From Phorcus lineatus (lineage: Eukaryota; Mollusca; Gastropoda; Trochida; Trochidae), in assembly GCA_921293015.1 (NCBI GenBank), contig OV121087.1, positions 10,490,501 through 10,554,500 of the forward strand: DNA of 64,000 bases, given 5' to 3'. The position numbers and the translations under genes are program-made. A model generated the notes under the pieces. The model was not told the origin of the DNA. It ran no database searches and saw only the letters and a list, made by a program, of their open reading frames with translations. Positions 1-40,699 of this stretch are shown in pieces (positions within the stretch are counted from its first letter, which is position 1; every line of letters starts with the position of its first letter).

Positions 1-832
1 CTACTAACTTTATTAAAATGGTCCACCCAACTTTACAACAATGTTAGTTCTGTATGGCTACTCTCACTGATAATTGTATTATTTCCAGATGTGTTGGCTT
101 TATGACATGTACATTGCCTATTGTATAATATGAACTGTAAACATGAATTAAAATGGTATAAAAAAATTTAAAAATTATTAAAATGAAAATTTATGTTTTC
201 AGTTGTGAAGATAACTGGAAAAAAACTGTTGAAAAGTACCATATACCTGTTAACTCTAATTAGATCCAAGGACAGAGTTACCTCCCTTTATTGTGAAATT
301 GAAAGGAATTAACTTTTATTTATCTAAATCCAGTATTAATAACACTTTTTAATGTCAATGATAGCTGTCCGTTTTTGAATTTTTCATTTCATTCTTTTCA
401 TCTTTTTACAATCTATAACTTATTATGGGTTATTGATAATAATGAAATGTTATAAAAGTAATCACTTGTCAGTTCTACGTTGTTCTGATGACGTTGAGAC
501 AATGTCAAAAACCAAACAAATTTCAAGGTTGGGAAACTAACGTTGTTCCAACGTTGAAAATTGGTTGATTAACTTCCTGACCTGAATTCATCCAAATTTT
601 ATCTACGAAATGAGGTCAGATGCCTGTTGGGTAAGAATTAGGCCATTTTCTGGCCTTTCAAAGGCAATTGAAATGATTTTGTTTAAATTTTTTAAAATCG
701 TTTTTGATCATTTTTAATTCGAATTATTCTAAATCAAACTTTTACCCACAGACGGGTTTCAAATAAGCTGAAAGATAATAATCTTCTGATAATTCTAATC
801 AACAAATCTTTGACAAAAAATGATCATTCTAG
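1..832 (+). other. Part of a LARS1 intron upstream of the first visible exon
   Basis: AT-rich DNA with no segment matching the N-terminal LARS1 residues (HIGH region). It ends at the acceptor at 831-832, so it is read as intron. A short paired repeat around acgttg (478-560) was the only structure noticed. Confidence 0.6.
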
Positions 833-28974
<28,142 letters not shown>

Positions 28975-30043
28975 TCTTCTGTGATTGGTCAGTTTGACTT
29001 GAACTCTCCCCTGATTGGACATCTGTTTTGAACACATCTCATCTTTGGTGTGATCAGTTTGAAATCATGATCAACTCTCCACTCATTGGATAGCTGATTT
29101 GAAAAATATCTTTTCTTCAATCTGATTGGATGATATCCTATAAAGATGGAACTATGAGATATCTACTTGAGTTCTCAGGGATATCATTTTTATAGGCATA
29201 TTCTTCCATTGCTGCATCCACTCTGTTGAAGCCTACTGTCTACTCTTATTTGTTTTGTCTAAACTGGTCAGCATTTACTTTGTTTTACATTTTTTGGTAA
29301 ATGGTCATCTATACTTATATTCGCCCTCATGTGTTTGGCTTGCATTACTTTGGAAATAGAACTCTCTTCAAAGAATATTCAGAACTGAAATGATTGTTTG
29401 TTAGTCATAATCTGCTTGTTATCAAAAGAAATGTTAATGTGTTTATACATGAACCGTTATAAACAACCATTCTTTTTACTTTTATGTTATGTATTTTCTT
29501 GTAATTTAAACACTGTCAACATATCACAAACCTGGGAAGTTTTCCTTAAAGTTGTCTTTTATTTGACATCAGTCTTAAGCTCATTTGTTAACCTTGGCTG
29601 AAAATTGTTTACAGAGACATGAGATCAGGAAGTTCAACTTTACACTGACTCAAATTCTTCATCTATTTTGATACATTAATTCAGGTGTGTGACGTTGGAT
29701 GTTTATATGTTGTGTGATGTCATTTATGAGACATAACAATGTTAATTATCATAAGAGGAAGTTAACTGTTAATGTCTGTTTCAACATTTGTGACAATTAT
29801 TCAAGCCATGGAACTGCAAGGGCACATGGGAGGCCAAAACGAAATTTCTGTTATTGACCATGGCTGATGATTGACAATTTGTGAAATTGAATGAAAAAAT
29901 CAATTATTCTGTAATAAGTCTAATTATTGTCCATCATGGATGCCATGATTCTTTGATTCATTTGCATTCTGGATATGAAATTATCATAAGACAAATGATA
30001 TAAACTATATTCATTATAACTTCTTGTCCTTTTCCTTCAACTC

Positions 30044-30061
30044 GGGGGGGGGGGGGGGGGG
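30044..30061. repeat. 18-nt G run
   Basis: Uninterrupted G homopolymer in the probable LARS1 3'UTR; on RNA it could fold as a G-quadruplex. Length may be affected by sequencing. Confidence 0.85.
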
Positions 30062-30289
30062 AAAGAACAAATGATTTTTATATATATCAAAACTGAGGTT
30101 TGTAGATTTTATAATGACTAGACAATATGGTTTTGCAGGCTTTCTCAAATGAATGTTAACAGGTTCTTTTTAGAAGACTAAGAAAATGGTGTTAACTCAA
30201 ATCATAGCTTCTATCATTTTCTGCCCATCAGGCCTGAAAGACCTGATGGAATTATGGCATGGCATGGCGTCCAGCTTCAATCTGTCTAC

Positions 30290-30510
30290 CAATAAACTTT
30301 TGAAAGCTCAAATCTTGTATCCAGACTCCTTAGATCATGGGGATTATGAATTGTAGATTTGGTAATCATGTGACCCCTGATAAGGGCTACGCCTTTGAAA
30401 GCTACTTTCATCTTCCTCTCACAAATGAAAAGAACTAGAAAGCTGAAATATTGTGTATAGAATCCTTCCCTAATTAGGATTTTAAATTGTAGATTTGCGT
30501 TTTGGCCAAT
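30290..30510. repeat. Dispersed repeat related to 8975-9300, one and a half copies
   Basis: gaaagctcaaatcttgtatc, tgtagatttggtaatcatgt and gacccctgataagggc are followed by a second round, gaaagctgaaatattgtgta and ttgtagatttgcg. The order matches the intronic repeat that hosts the foldback. Confidence 0.5.
30291..30296 (+). promoter_or_regulatory. LARS1: Candidate LARS1 polyadenylation signal AATAAA
   Basis: First canonical hexamer after the LARS1 stop codon. A second one lies at 30623-30628. Neither is proven; the hexamer also occurs by chance in DNA this AT-rich. Confidence 0.4.
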
Positions 30511-30519
30511 AATAAGTAT

Positions 30520-33500
30520 TTACCTCAAATTTTCATAGATTTCAGATGGGGAAAGATTGATCTTTTGCAAATTCATAACCAGTGCAAGAAAGCAATTTCT
30601 CCATTTGGTGAAAGATTTATTGAATAAACCATATAGTCAGTATAGCATTACTCTAAATGTCATCAAGAAATTGTGGACTTCTTACACTACAGTGTGGTTT
30701 GGTTTTTAGGGAATTGACTAAAAACGGATATTGAATGTTACCAATAGCAAGATAACCTGTTTTAATCATTGAACGGAGTTTTTAAATGAACATACCAAGT
30801 TTGGTAAAGCTATGAGATTCAAATGATTATAAAATGTTCATACTAAATGGCATCTTGATAAGTGACACGTTATTCTATGACTCTGGGTAATCAGGCTGAA
30901 CCATGTAATGTTTTTCCTTTGAAAATTATATAATTTTCATACATTTACATTAAACACAAAAAATGTTTAGCAAATAAACATTGAATTTTTTTTAAGTGCA
31001 TTTAAATTTTGACGGGAGGGCTTATTACTTATTGAATGGACAAGTATTTGAAGTGAAGCATGCTGTTATAAATCGAGTTTAAAAGCAAAATTTATCTGCA
31101 GTAATATTTAAAACAATATTTATTAGATATTCCGTGGTTCTAGTTGTCACATATGTTTCATAGAGGTATGATGTTACTAATAATTAGCGTCATTTAGCTG
31201 GTATGTTATTGGAGGTGATGTACAAGGCTAATGATAAAGTAACAATACGCTAATAACACTATTGATTTCCCTCTATTGGCGCTGCTGTAAGTCCTCTGTA
31301 GATATTGTTACTCCAAGGCGTTACAAACAGCATTGATTAGCAAAGGAAATTATCATTCGCAGATTATTATATCCAATATTTTTGTGGGAATAACATACTG
31401 TTCAAGGTCAGTGCAAAATCAATTCCATGAGAATATTTTATTCTAATATATGGAATTTTGTAACAGCAACAGCTGCATTGGATATGGAAGGTCATTGATA
31501 TTGTTTCAATAAGTAATAGGAAATAATGACGCGTTTGGGTCATTAATATTATGTTTATCAATCCCTGCTTGAAAAAAACTATATCAATCCTGAATATGTA
31601 CGGATTTCATCCTATATGCATTTTCTCTCGATAATGCATATTTTTTTACGAGTTGTATGAGAAGAATATATTTCAATAAACGATATCAGTAATTATTATT
31701 AGTGAAAGGTTGAAATATATTTAAAATGAGGGAAGAAATCGTTAGAAGTATTTAAACTATTTAGGAGAGTCGTTCAAATTAGACTTATGGCTTGTTCACC
31801 AACCTATATTATCATTCTGTTCACAAATCTTTATTTCATTTTGGGAATGAATATAGGTATACACCAAGTATTGAAACAAGCGTTATCACCCAACATTTTA
31901 TATATGATTTTATAATTTTGATATATTTTAGCAGTTGAAAAGGTATCACTAAAGGTCATGTTTAGAAGCCCTCTCAAGAATAACCAAAGACTGATGTACT
32001 CGACACTATACTCGACACATAATCTTAGTGAAAATAGTAAATAGAACAACCATCTGATACATAAAACATGACATCCCAACTAAATTGTATAAGAACCATT
32101 ATAAGAGAATGTAATCCTGACCGATAGAGGCTCGTATTACTCTTTGTAGACGTTGTGTCTTGCTAAGCGCCTTCCTCTAAAGGTTAAATCTACCTTTACA
32201 GTTTGATGACAGAATGACTTCACTGACATCTAAATCTTAAAATCCATGTGTCGGATCCGGATGAGGAGGGGGAGATAGGGTTGTGCTTTTGGGGTCTGGT
32301 ATTATTCATTTATGTTCGAATATGTTTGACTAAAAGCATAGATAATTTATATTTCTAGAAATATTTAAGGATTCTCTATCAAATATAACTTCCTGTAAAT
32401 AAGTTTGGAAATACAAAGTTTATATTAGTTGATACATTAAAGGTAATCGCCGTACATTCATCCACAGACTCGATTTAGATTGGGATCACGAGATAAACTG
32501 AAACTTTTTTCCCACAGCATTTCGGAAAGAACGATCTCTCTGTGTGGTCATGGATTTTTCTAAAAATGAAATGTAAAAAAGTCATATCCTCGAGTCAAAT
32601 TGATGACTAAAACTTCTTAGCTGACACCTGTATTTGTGTAGTAACCCGCCTCTTAATCGTGTCTTATCAACCAACATTAATGTCAATGTAAGGATGACAT
32701 TAAGTGTTTTTTACGGTCTGAGCCTTTAAGCGATATGGCATAATACAGTCCCCTGTAGTACTATTCGCGTACTTATTCTGTATATGACATCTCTGATGAC
32801 GCTAAGTGTGATGGATTGTTCCTGTATGTATTTTGTTTGTGTAAGGATAATGTCAAGTACTCAAGGGTTCTTAATTTTCAATCATGAGGAAGAGCCGTCG
32901 CTTATGAGTTTTAAACATACGAAGGATTCCTCTTATCTACATATTGTTTATCATATACAACTGGAAACACGTGTTGCAGGACCACTTTTTCAAATGACTG
33001 TCGTGATGACATTATTGATATTTTATTGAGAATCTAATTCATTCACTTATCCTTGTTAATTATTCATTCATTAAGTTTGTCAAATAACAGTAAGTGTTAA
33101 TAGGATCTCTACCACTTAGCAAAACGAAAGATTCATTTCTCCATCGGGCTTTGATCCCTCCCTTCAAAACGCAAGAACTTGTTCAATCGGGAATTGATTT
33201 TGTTGAGACCGCTTACCTTCCATAATCGCTGATAACACATGCCCTTTATATTGATTATACTGATAATCTGGCACCACTGCCCAATGATTGATAGCAAGTT
33301 ATATTTATACGAATCGCATTTCATCATTGCATTCACACGGGAACCCGATCGTTATCAAATCAATATTCAAGTTCAATTAATTCTGATATTAAGAGTAAAA
33401 AGGTCCTGATTATTACCCATGTAAACTTGTAAGTTTTGTTGACATAGGAAAACGAACCACTTGTTCAATAAGCTCAAAGCATCCTTCTAGAGTCCAATGG

Positions 33501-33900
33501 CGGATCCCGAAGGTGGTATGGTAAAGGTTCCGTCCATAGATTGTTTTTTTCCATCAAGATTGTGTTGTATTGATTTTAAGCCAAAATACAGCCATTACCA
33601 AAAAATATATCAGAAAGTACTACGAGGATAATCATATCGGGGTTAAGTTTTTTCATACGACAGTCTCGGTAAAAATGTCACAATGACATTGCGTTCATGG
33701 CGTGTATTTCGCCCTTTCTTGAATGTTGAATATGATTATTTTCTCTGCTTTCTCCTTTTCGTTAATAATCAAATTATTATGTTTGGCCAAAGACATACTG
33801 TGTTTACGACACTCGTTCCATAAATATCAGTATATCCCGAGCGAAAGCGAGGGAAATTGATACACATAGTATGCCATTGATCCTCTTATAATATCCCCTA
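30520..33900. other. Intergenic, no feature recognised
   Basis: AT-rich with stops in all frames. A fragment tccaatggcggatcccgaag near 33493 resembles agcggcggaccataaggtgg near 43485, so both may be pieces of one repeat. Nothing else was recognised. Confidence 0.5.
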
Positions 33901-33929
33901 TACCTAATTCTCTGTTGGTAGATATTCAC

Positions 33930-35130
33930 TCCCCCTAGAACTCGTGAGTTTTGTCCACTTTCTGAATTTAGCATCCTATGATGATATTAAGTACATGCAG
34001 GCATATTCCACCCAAACATATTTGAATTGTCATCTTACCGCGGGGCAATAATTATTTCCTCTTCAAACCGTGGAGTTTTATTTTGTGATGATCATCTGAG
34101 TTTATTTTTTCTCTAATATCTCTGATGGCAAATATATACTGTGATGAATTGTTCTGCCATGGTGCTTAAAGTGTCTTTATCTCCCATCATTTTTAAGACC
34201 CATATCTCTATTTTGCCCTTACGACTTCTCGCTACTAACAGAGCTTGAAATACTCCCCCTCCGGCCCATTGCATATTTGACGACCCGCGTCCTTTTTAAG
34301 ACTTTTATTCATCAAGTTGTGCAAAGACGATACTAAGTTTTTGTTGGGTTAATTATTTTCTATTTAACCCAAATGATTGATTAATTTGGGAAATTCGTCT
34401 TCTAAAGTCAACTTTCTTTTTAATGTCTCTGATGACAAATACCAATTTGCATTTTTATATAATAAGTTTGTGTTAGGATCGTCATATCATGGCGGAAGAT
34501 TTCTTTTTGACGACCAACATTACCTCCCCTTTAAACGGAAAACGTTAAACGGAGTTGTTTATGTGAGAATGTCATCTTGCCGAGTCCGCAGATTGTCTAT
34601 AGCATCTATCCCTGTTAACACATTTCCTTGTGGAGTTTTCCATCATCAATTTCGTATAAAAATACTACTAATTTCTTATATGGTGAAAATCACGAATCAC
34701 ATAGGAAGATTAACTTCCTAGTTGATTCCATGAATAATTCCCATTCAAAGAGTTGTTTATGTGGGAAATACGCTTAATACGCTGCATCTTTATAACGTTT
34801 CTGACGACACATGTTTTATCCAGATTGTGTAATGCAAACAGTTAATTAATTTCTTGAATGGTTAAAACCTTAAATAATACTAGAAGGTTCATTTCTCTGT
34901 TGAGAACTAAAACCATTCACCTTTCAGTTGTTTAATTTGGGAACGTCATCTTGTTTTGTCCGCTTATTGTCTATAACATCTTATAATTGTACTAGAAGGT
35001 CATTTCTCTGTTGAGAACTAAACCATTCCCCCTTCAGTTGTTTAAAGTCACTAGTGCACGCATTTACGGTTTAAATTGGCTATTTGAGAACGTCATCTTG
35101 TATTGTCTATAACATCTTTGATGAGACATG
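33930..35130. repeat. Degenerate repeat region with recurring gtcatcttg...tctataacatct words
   Basis: Related words recur near 34110, 34395, 34569, 34769, 34944 and 35090 (for example acgtcatcttgttttgtccg, attgtctataacatctt, tctctgatgacaaata). A clear 112-bp tandem pair (actagaagg at 34879 and 34991) lies inside. Irregular spacing suggests an old tandem array. Confidence 0.5.
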
Positions 35131-35414
35131 TCCTTGTGTATTGCGGGTCCATCCGCCTGTCATAGCTATCAGATGATAAATAGGTCGTGTACATTCAGTT
35201 GAAATGTACATTCATTAATGTACATATGTGACAGGTTAGTTTGACACGGCTTGTTAATTTCAGACAGGTCAACGCAGTAAAAGGAATAACACCTTACTTC
35301 ACAAATTTAAGTACACGTTACTCAAAACGGAGTTTTATATTGATGATGATGAGCTTACCAATGACATTTTTATATTCTAAAAATTTAGTTATTATTCTTT
35401 CGGCTGTTACATGA

Positions 35415-35456
35415 GTCTGGGCTTGCGAAGTGAGGACCTAGACTGTATCAAAGTCT
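35415..35456 (-). repeat. Possible decayed minus-strand copy of the 150-bp hairpin element
   Basis: Its reverse complement reads atacagtctaggtcc, then ttcgcaagcc, close to the tatacagtctaggtccacat and ttcagcaagtc stretch of the copies at 43724, 47095 and 56191. Confidence 0.4.
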
Positions 35457-35459
35457 ACA

Positions 35460-37130
35460 ATCTTTACATAGATATGAAGCAGGGCTAATTGGAGCTATGC
35501 GCCGCAAATTTGATGTTTGATGAAGAGGCTTACCAACGTAACAATGACATAAGATGAAAGAGAATGCATGAAGTAGTAGTAAATACTGCATATATTGGTT
35601 AAGTGTTTTGTTACCTAGTGATGATGAAATACACACGTGACTAAACATATGCCGTATTGCTAGAAAAAAATACATCAAACGTTTTACCATTACAATAAAC
35701 TATTATTTAAATGTTGACCTTGTATGTGATGTTCATAAGCATAATGATTATCATAACAATTCGGAAGATGGAATTTGATGATGAAAATGTTCACACATGA
35801 TTCGCATGTGAATGATACAAACGTATCTATGAACAGTCTTAGAGTGATATGCTAAAACGTACGCGCCCTGGTATAATGTTCTTTTCATCCACGTTTCTAA
35901 TATCGAGTAAATCATTAACATTTATAGTTATCAAAACCAATCAGCACAAAAGATCTCAGATTTATGATGATGATAATACTTAATAAGTCTAAATGTCCAA
36001 ATTAGCGACGCAAACACCATAGCATTTATAAAAATGATCCCCGTGAAACATTTAAAGAGATTGCAAAACCATTAAGTTGTATAAGAATGAATTTTGAGAA
36101 CTGATGCTTATACTGAACCGCCTACATTCCTGAATCGATATTAATAAATCCCAATAAATATAGAATACGATGTATCAAAAGGAAAACGTTCATGGCTTGT
36201 CAAGGTCAATAAATCATACAACAATTCAAATGGAAATTGATTCGTACATTCCTAGATAAGAAGTAACCGAAAGAGATCTAGTCAAGGACAAATAAATGAT
36301 ACGATATGTATATGGCTTGTATAAAACCTAGTTTGTGCAGCTAGTGTTTCTAAAGTGCACATATCATTACTTATACCTTATGACATGAAAAGGTTATCGT
36401 TTTTATAACCTTCTGACGTATTTTAGCGAACTACAATGCATAATCGATAATGCATTAGCAGTCGTAATTCTTTCCCATTACCGTATAAAAATGTTGTAAA
36501 TAATTTATGAAACCAGACAAAAACACATAGCTTAGCGACATTGAAAACCTGACTCAACCTTTGACGGAACGAATCTTGGTAATAGCTCTAGGTTTCAGTG
36601 AGATAAATGTGAATCACAGAGTCACAATTATATCGTTTTTGGTGAAAATATGATTAATAAATCATAAGAAATAATGAATTGCAAAATAGATTTAAAAAAA
36701 TTACATTTCAAAGTTACAGTGAGGTATAGGAGGAACAGGGAATAGATTTGTTAAGGTTAACAGTTATTCTGAATAACATATATCAGATATGACATCTGTT
36801 CTTTTTGTTGCCCTTTTCTAAAAGTCCTGATTGTATTTCATATTTTTATCTTATGATGTTCAATAATCTGTACTGTAATGCTTTGGACTATATACTTTTT
36901 ATTATGAATCAAACATGATAACCTACTGAAAGCACTACTGTATTCTAGTTGATACCTCCTGAGGCTAATTGTTGATACTTGAAAGCAAAGCCTTTACTTA
37001 TCAACTAGACAAATAATTTAACATGGCAAAATTTGATATTGTATATTTCAATGAAGTCAGAAAATTATGAAAAAACTGAATCATGATCCAGCCCCATAGA
37101 GCATGTAAAAGGATTGAATTGACCGTAAAC
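35460..37130. other. Intergenic, no feature recognised
   Basis: AT-rich, without repeats or coding character that I could support. Confidence 0.5.
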
Positions 37131-37171
37131 ACTGTACTTGATTTTGACCTCTTTTGTTCATTGTTATTGTA

Positions 37172-37302
37172 CAGAGGTTCTTCGCAATCAGAGCGGAACA
37201 AGACACAGTCATTCTTCAATACGTCCAGGTACATCTTGGCTGTGCAACCTACAACCCTCTGAACCTCTCGACAGGTCGCGCACAGCACGGGATTGGCTTG
37301 TA
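37172..37302. other. GC-richer island with exon-like look, unassigned
   Basis: A stretch richer in G and C than its surroundings. On the + strand an acceptor-like attgtacag at 37166-37174 precedes an open frame that includes ILQYVQVHLGCATYNPLNLS. On the minus strand another frame contains REVQRVVGCTAKMYLDVLKN. Neither is recognised. It could be a lone exon, a transposon fragment or chance. Confidence 0.25.
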
Positions 37303-37519
37303 GGAGTTCAGTTGAAACTATTTCACATCTTGTTCAAGGTTCAAAGCACCGAACTGGAGTATGGTGTATGTTAAGTCGAAATTATGTTTCACATAATTCA
37401 TATCTAAATTAATTTCTAAATAGATAATACGGAGAAGGCTATCCGTGTTTAAATTCTTTCATTCATGATTTCATTTTTTCTTATACTTTATTTTAACAAT
37501 TTTCCTCTGCATATGAAGA

Positions 37520-37680
37520 TTAATTCATTCGTTCATTTGTTCGTTTGTGCGTTTATACATTCATTCGTCTATAGACTCATTCATTCATCTACAGTTTCGT
37601 TCGTATGTTATTAGATTCGTTCATTCGTCAATAGATTCGTTCAATCGTTACTTCATCGTCTATAGATTCATTCATCTTTC
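37520..37680. repeat. Degenerate ttcattcg simple repeat
   Basis: Variants of ttcattcgt and tctatagattc repeat across about 160 bp. Confidence 0.75.
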
Positions 37681-38525
37681 ATTAATAAATATCATATTTT
37701 AGCGAGATAATGTATCACTAAAATAGTATTTCAAAAGCACAACCACACGGAAATGGGGAAAATCCGTACCCTAGAGTGAAATATTTGTATGAAATTTTAC
37801 AACGATGACGATTCCATGCAATGACGAAAGGATGCGCATCCGATTCTACGGAACCGGTATAAGTGAGCAGTTACCAAGCAATGAAATGGCGAATTCTTAT
37901 CAAGTTCAGACAGGCAGACAAACGGAATTAGGAATGAAGAGAAATGTAATGGTGATGGTGAAAGCTTTTTAGATTCGCAACAAAAATAGAGATTGAGTTC
38001 AATAGCTTATCAATCTCCAGACAAACCTAGCATCGATCGTGACAGCAGAACTGCTTACAGTGAATATCTATCTAGATAAGACCATTATTTTAGATATCTG
38101 AGTAAGGATGTCAACTATTCACCGTGACACCGCAAGAGAGTTTGTGAATTTTTATAACGGAATGTCAAGTGTGTGTTTTTTTGTTTTAAAATTTTTTATT
38201 TTTTTAAATTTATTTTTTTCTCTCATAATTTTATTAACAGAAAAGAGATGATACAATCAGTCAATCACGGAATATCAAGTTTGTATACAGAAATAGTTGA
38301 AAATTCGAAGGAGGTAAAGCAATTAATTCATACTGTTAGAAAACCTAAAATAATAATTCAATTCTGAAGTAAACTTACATTGAAACAAAGTAAAACAATG
38401 GATAACATGAGCAGGATATTATCTATCTGAACAATGGGGAGACTTTCCTCATAACATAAGATCATCAAGTAAGAATAAGACCGATGATTTACGTAATACA
38501 ATCTCAAGAAAATATGAACGAAATG

Positions 38526-38670
38526 GAGCACAGTTATTTACGGGTTTGCGTGCTGGTCTTTCACGGCAGCGGCCCCGGCTCGAATCTCAGTCGAGACAAC
38601 ATAAATTTGTGACCTGGGTCATACACTGCGTTGTGTCATTGGGTACGGCACAAATGGGAAGAAAAGAAGA
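38526..38670 (+). mobile_element. tRNA-headed SINE fragment of a second type
   Basis: Head: gcgtgctggtctttcacggc, then the B-box-like ggctcgaatct at 38578-38588. Body: ctgcgttgtgtcattgggta then cggcac, which resembles a conserved central domain seen in several metazoan SINEs (from memory). The body differs from the SINE at 27091. Confidence 0.6.
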
Positions 38671-39408
38671 AACGCAGATTTAATCAAGCGTTACGTGCTG
38701 TTACAAGTTATACATATATAGTTTGGTATTACAGGATATCATAAGATATTAAGCATCAGGCCATAAAAAGCCTATAAGACACCATGGTACAATATTCCAT
38801 TTCAAATTGTTATAAATATATGAAAAGATATATGTATATATAACATTTGTTAAGACATTGGATAAATGGAATGGAGACAGAAGATGTACTAACCTCTACG
38901 TTTACGCCAAGGGCATATCAGTTGCATCTAAAGTAACATTCTTCAGGAAAAATGATACAAGTTTATCCTCTTTAAGAATGCTCTGTCATGGATAAATTAA
39001 CTTTAAAAAATGATATTTTTATCATTAAATGAATAAAGGTAATACTTCTAAGGTAAATGATAGAAACTTATCTATAGCTTAATTACCTACTAAAATTACA
39101 GCATGATGAAAGTTATTTGAAAAGCATTCATGAAGTTAATATCACATATTTAAAACGTTTTTATGGTTATTCAACTTATGCTTTATTATAAGGAAATACA
39201 TTCTATAAGGATCGATCCAACACGAATTCATCACTTCAAATGGAGATCATGTCTACTTCAGAGACAAAGTTACTCACGGTACTGTAGGACAAACGAATAC
39301 TGTATCCACGCTTTATGAATTTCAAGGGTATAGTCACCATCGATGACAATCTAGATCACGTTGATAATCTAAGGACAATCTGGAGAACTGATTATTCCCG
39401 AATCCTGA

Positions 39409-39528
<120 letters not shown>

Positions 39529-40129
39529 AGGTAGGGATTTTTAGGGATTTTTGCATCATTTTTATTAATTGAGCTGAAATCAACGCACTAATAGTTTAAC
39601 CTTGTTCGAAATGCAGATCAAACCTATCGCAAACCTATTACAATATTATGTTAATCATGAAAGCTAAATGTCAAACAGTCATGTGCACGACACAGTTTCA
39701 GCGACCAAGTCAATGATCTTTACATGTAAACTCCAGTAACTCTAGTAATCTAGAATATAAGTAATCTTCTCTTCTCTCGTCTTCTTATTTCTGTCTGTCT
39801 ATATTCTCAATAAAGCTCAATAATGACGTAGTGACATGTCCAAGGGGTCATTAACTTGAAACCTAGTATATGTCTGGGATATCAATTACTGGTTTTAAAG
39901 GGAAATTACATTTCTGCGACGATATGAAACCATGGACATTAGTATGGGAAATGTATAAATGAAAGTTTATTATTTTGAAGATCAGTTAGAACTGACAAAA
40001 GTGGTGGACTGATGCAATAAGAGGGACGTTCATTAAATGTTTCCTCTGACCTTCTTGCAATAGATTTAGTGGAACAAAACTGAAACAGTTATTTGTCCAT
40101 CTCTACATAGCAAACACCAAGAGAACACA

Positions 40130-40640
40130 TTCTCTCGACAGCCATAAGAAGTCCGTAGGCTTCTTATCAAACCATGACTTGACTTCTAAAATCAGTGTTT
40201 CATTATACGTAAAGCGCGTTACCTTCAATGATGACTTCATGGATTGAAAGAGATTTAAGTCAGATGGTGCAAGGTCCGGAGAGTAAGGAGGGTGAGGAAG
40301 TATTTCATTGCCACAGGACGTTTCGTCTTTGTGGCCAATGTGAGAATTTTGCAGGATACGTCAGCATACCACGTCTCATAAGCTTGTTAGCTACTATCAA
40401 TACTCGAATATATCCGTGAAGCATATTGAGGCCCTGTAATCATGGTCCACTTTCCCAGGAAATCTGTCATCACAACTCCGTTTATATATTTTATAGACGA
40501 GTTAATGTGGGATTGGAACCTATACAGACAAGTGTCAGACACCGAACGTAAACATATCCAAACAGCTGAGCCATTCAGGAAGATCGGTGTTCCCAGACAT
40601 CGGTCTCGTCACTTCTCAGAAAACTCAACAAGGAAGTTCA
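40130..40640 (-). mobile_element. Broken mariner-like (Tc1/mariner) transposase fragment
   Basis: Read on the minus strand, 40236-40298 gives HPPYSPDLAPSDLNLFQSMK, the hallmark of mariner transposases around the last catalytic D. Downstream VKSWFDKKPTDFLW (near 40150-40190) and upstream GVV, then TDFLGKWTMITGPQYASR (near 40415-40480), and DETDVWEHR (near 40585-40610), fit the family order. Several stops and at least one frame change break it, and no terminal inverted repeats were found, so it is an old remnant with no function expected. Confidence 0.85.
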
Positions 40641-40699
40641 TTTCTTGGAAAACTCAGTAATTAACATGCAAAAATTTACCCCTGAGTAACACTGTTAGA

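Larger units (their letters stand above)
28975..30315 (+). other. LARS1: Probable LARS1 3'UTR
   Basis: Starts after the stop codon and runs to just past the first canonical AATAAA downstream. The length of about 1.3 kb is inferred from that signal only. It includes an 18-G run. Transcript data would be needed to fix the end; a weaker, earlier site is possible. Confidence 0.45.

Noticed and set aside
1-832. Search for the HIGH-motif exon of LARS1
   Set aside because: No segment encodes the conserved N-terminal block; those exons must lie left of the window.
34377-34721. 114-codon open frame
   Set aside because: Lies within a decayed repeat region and has no recognisable domain.
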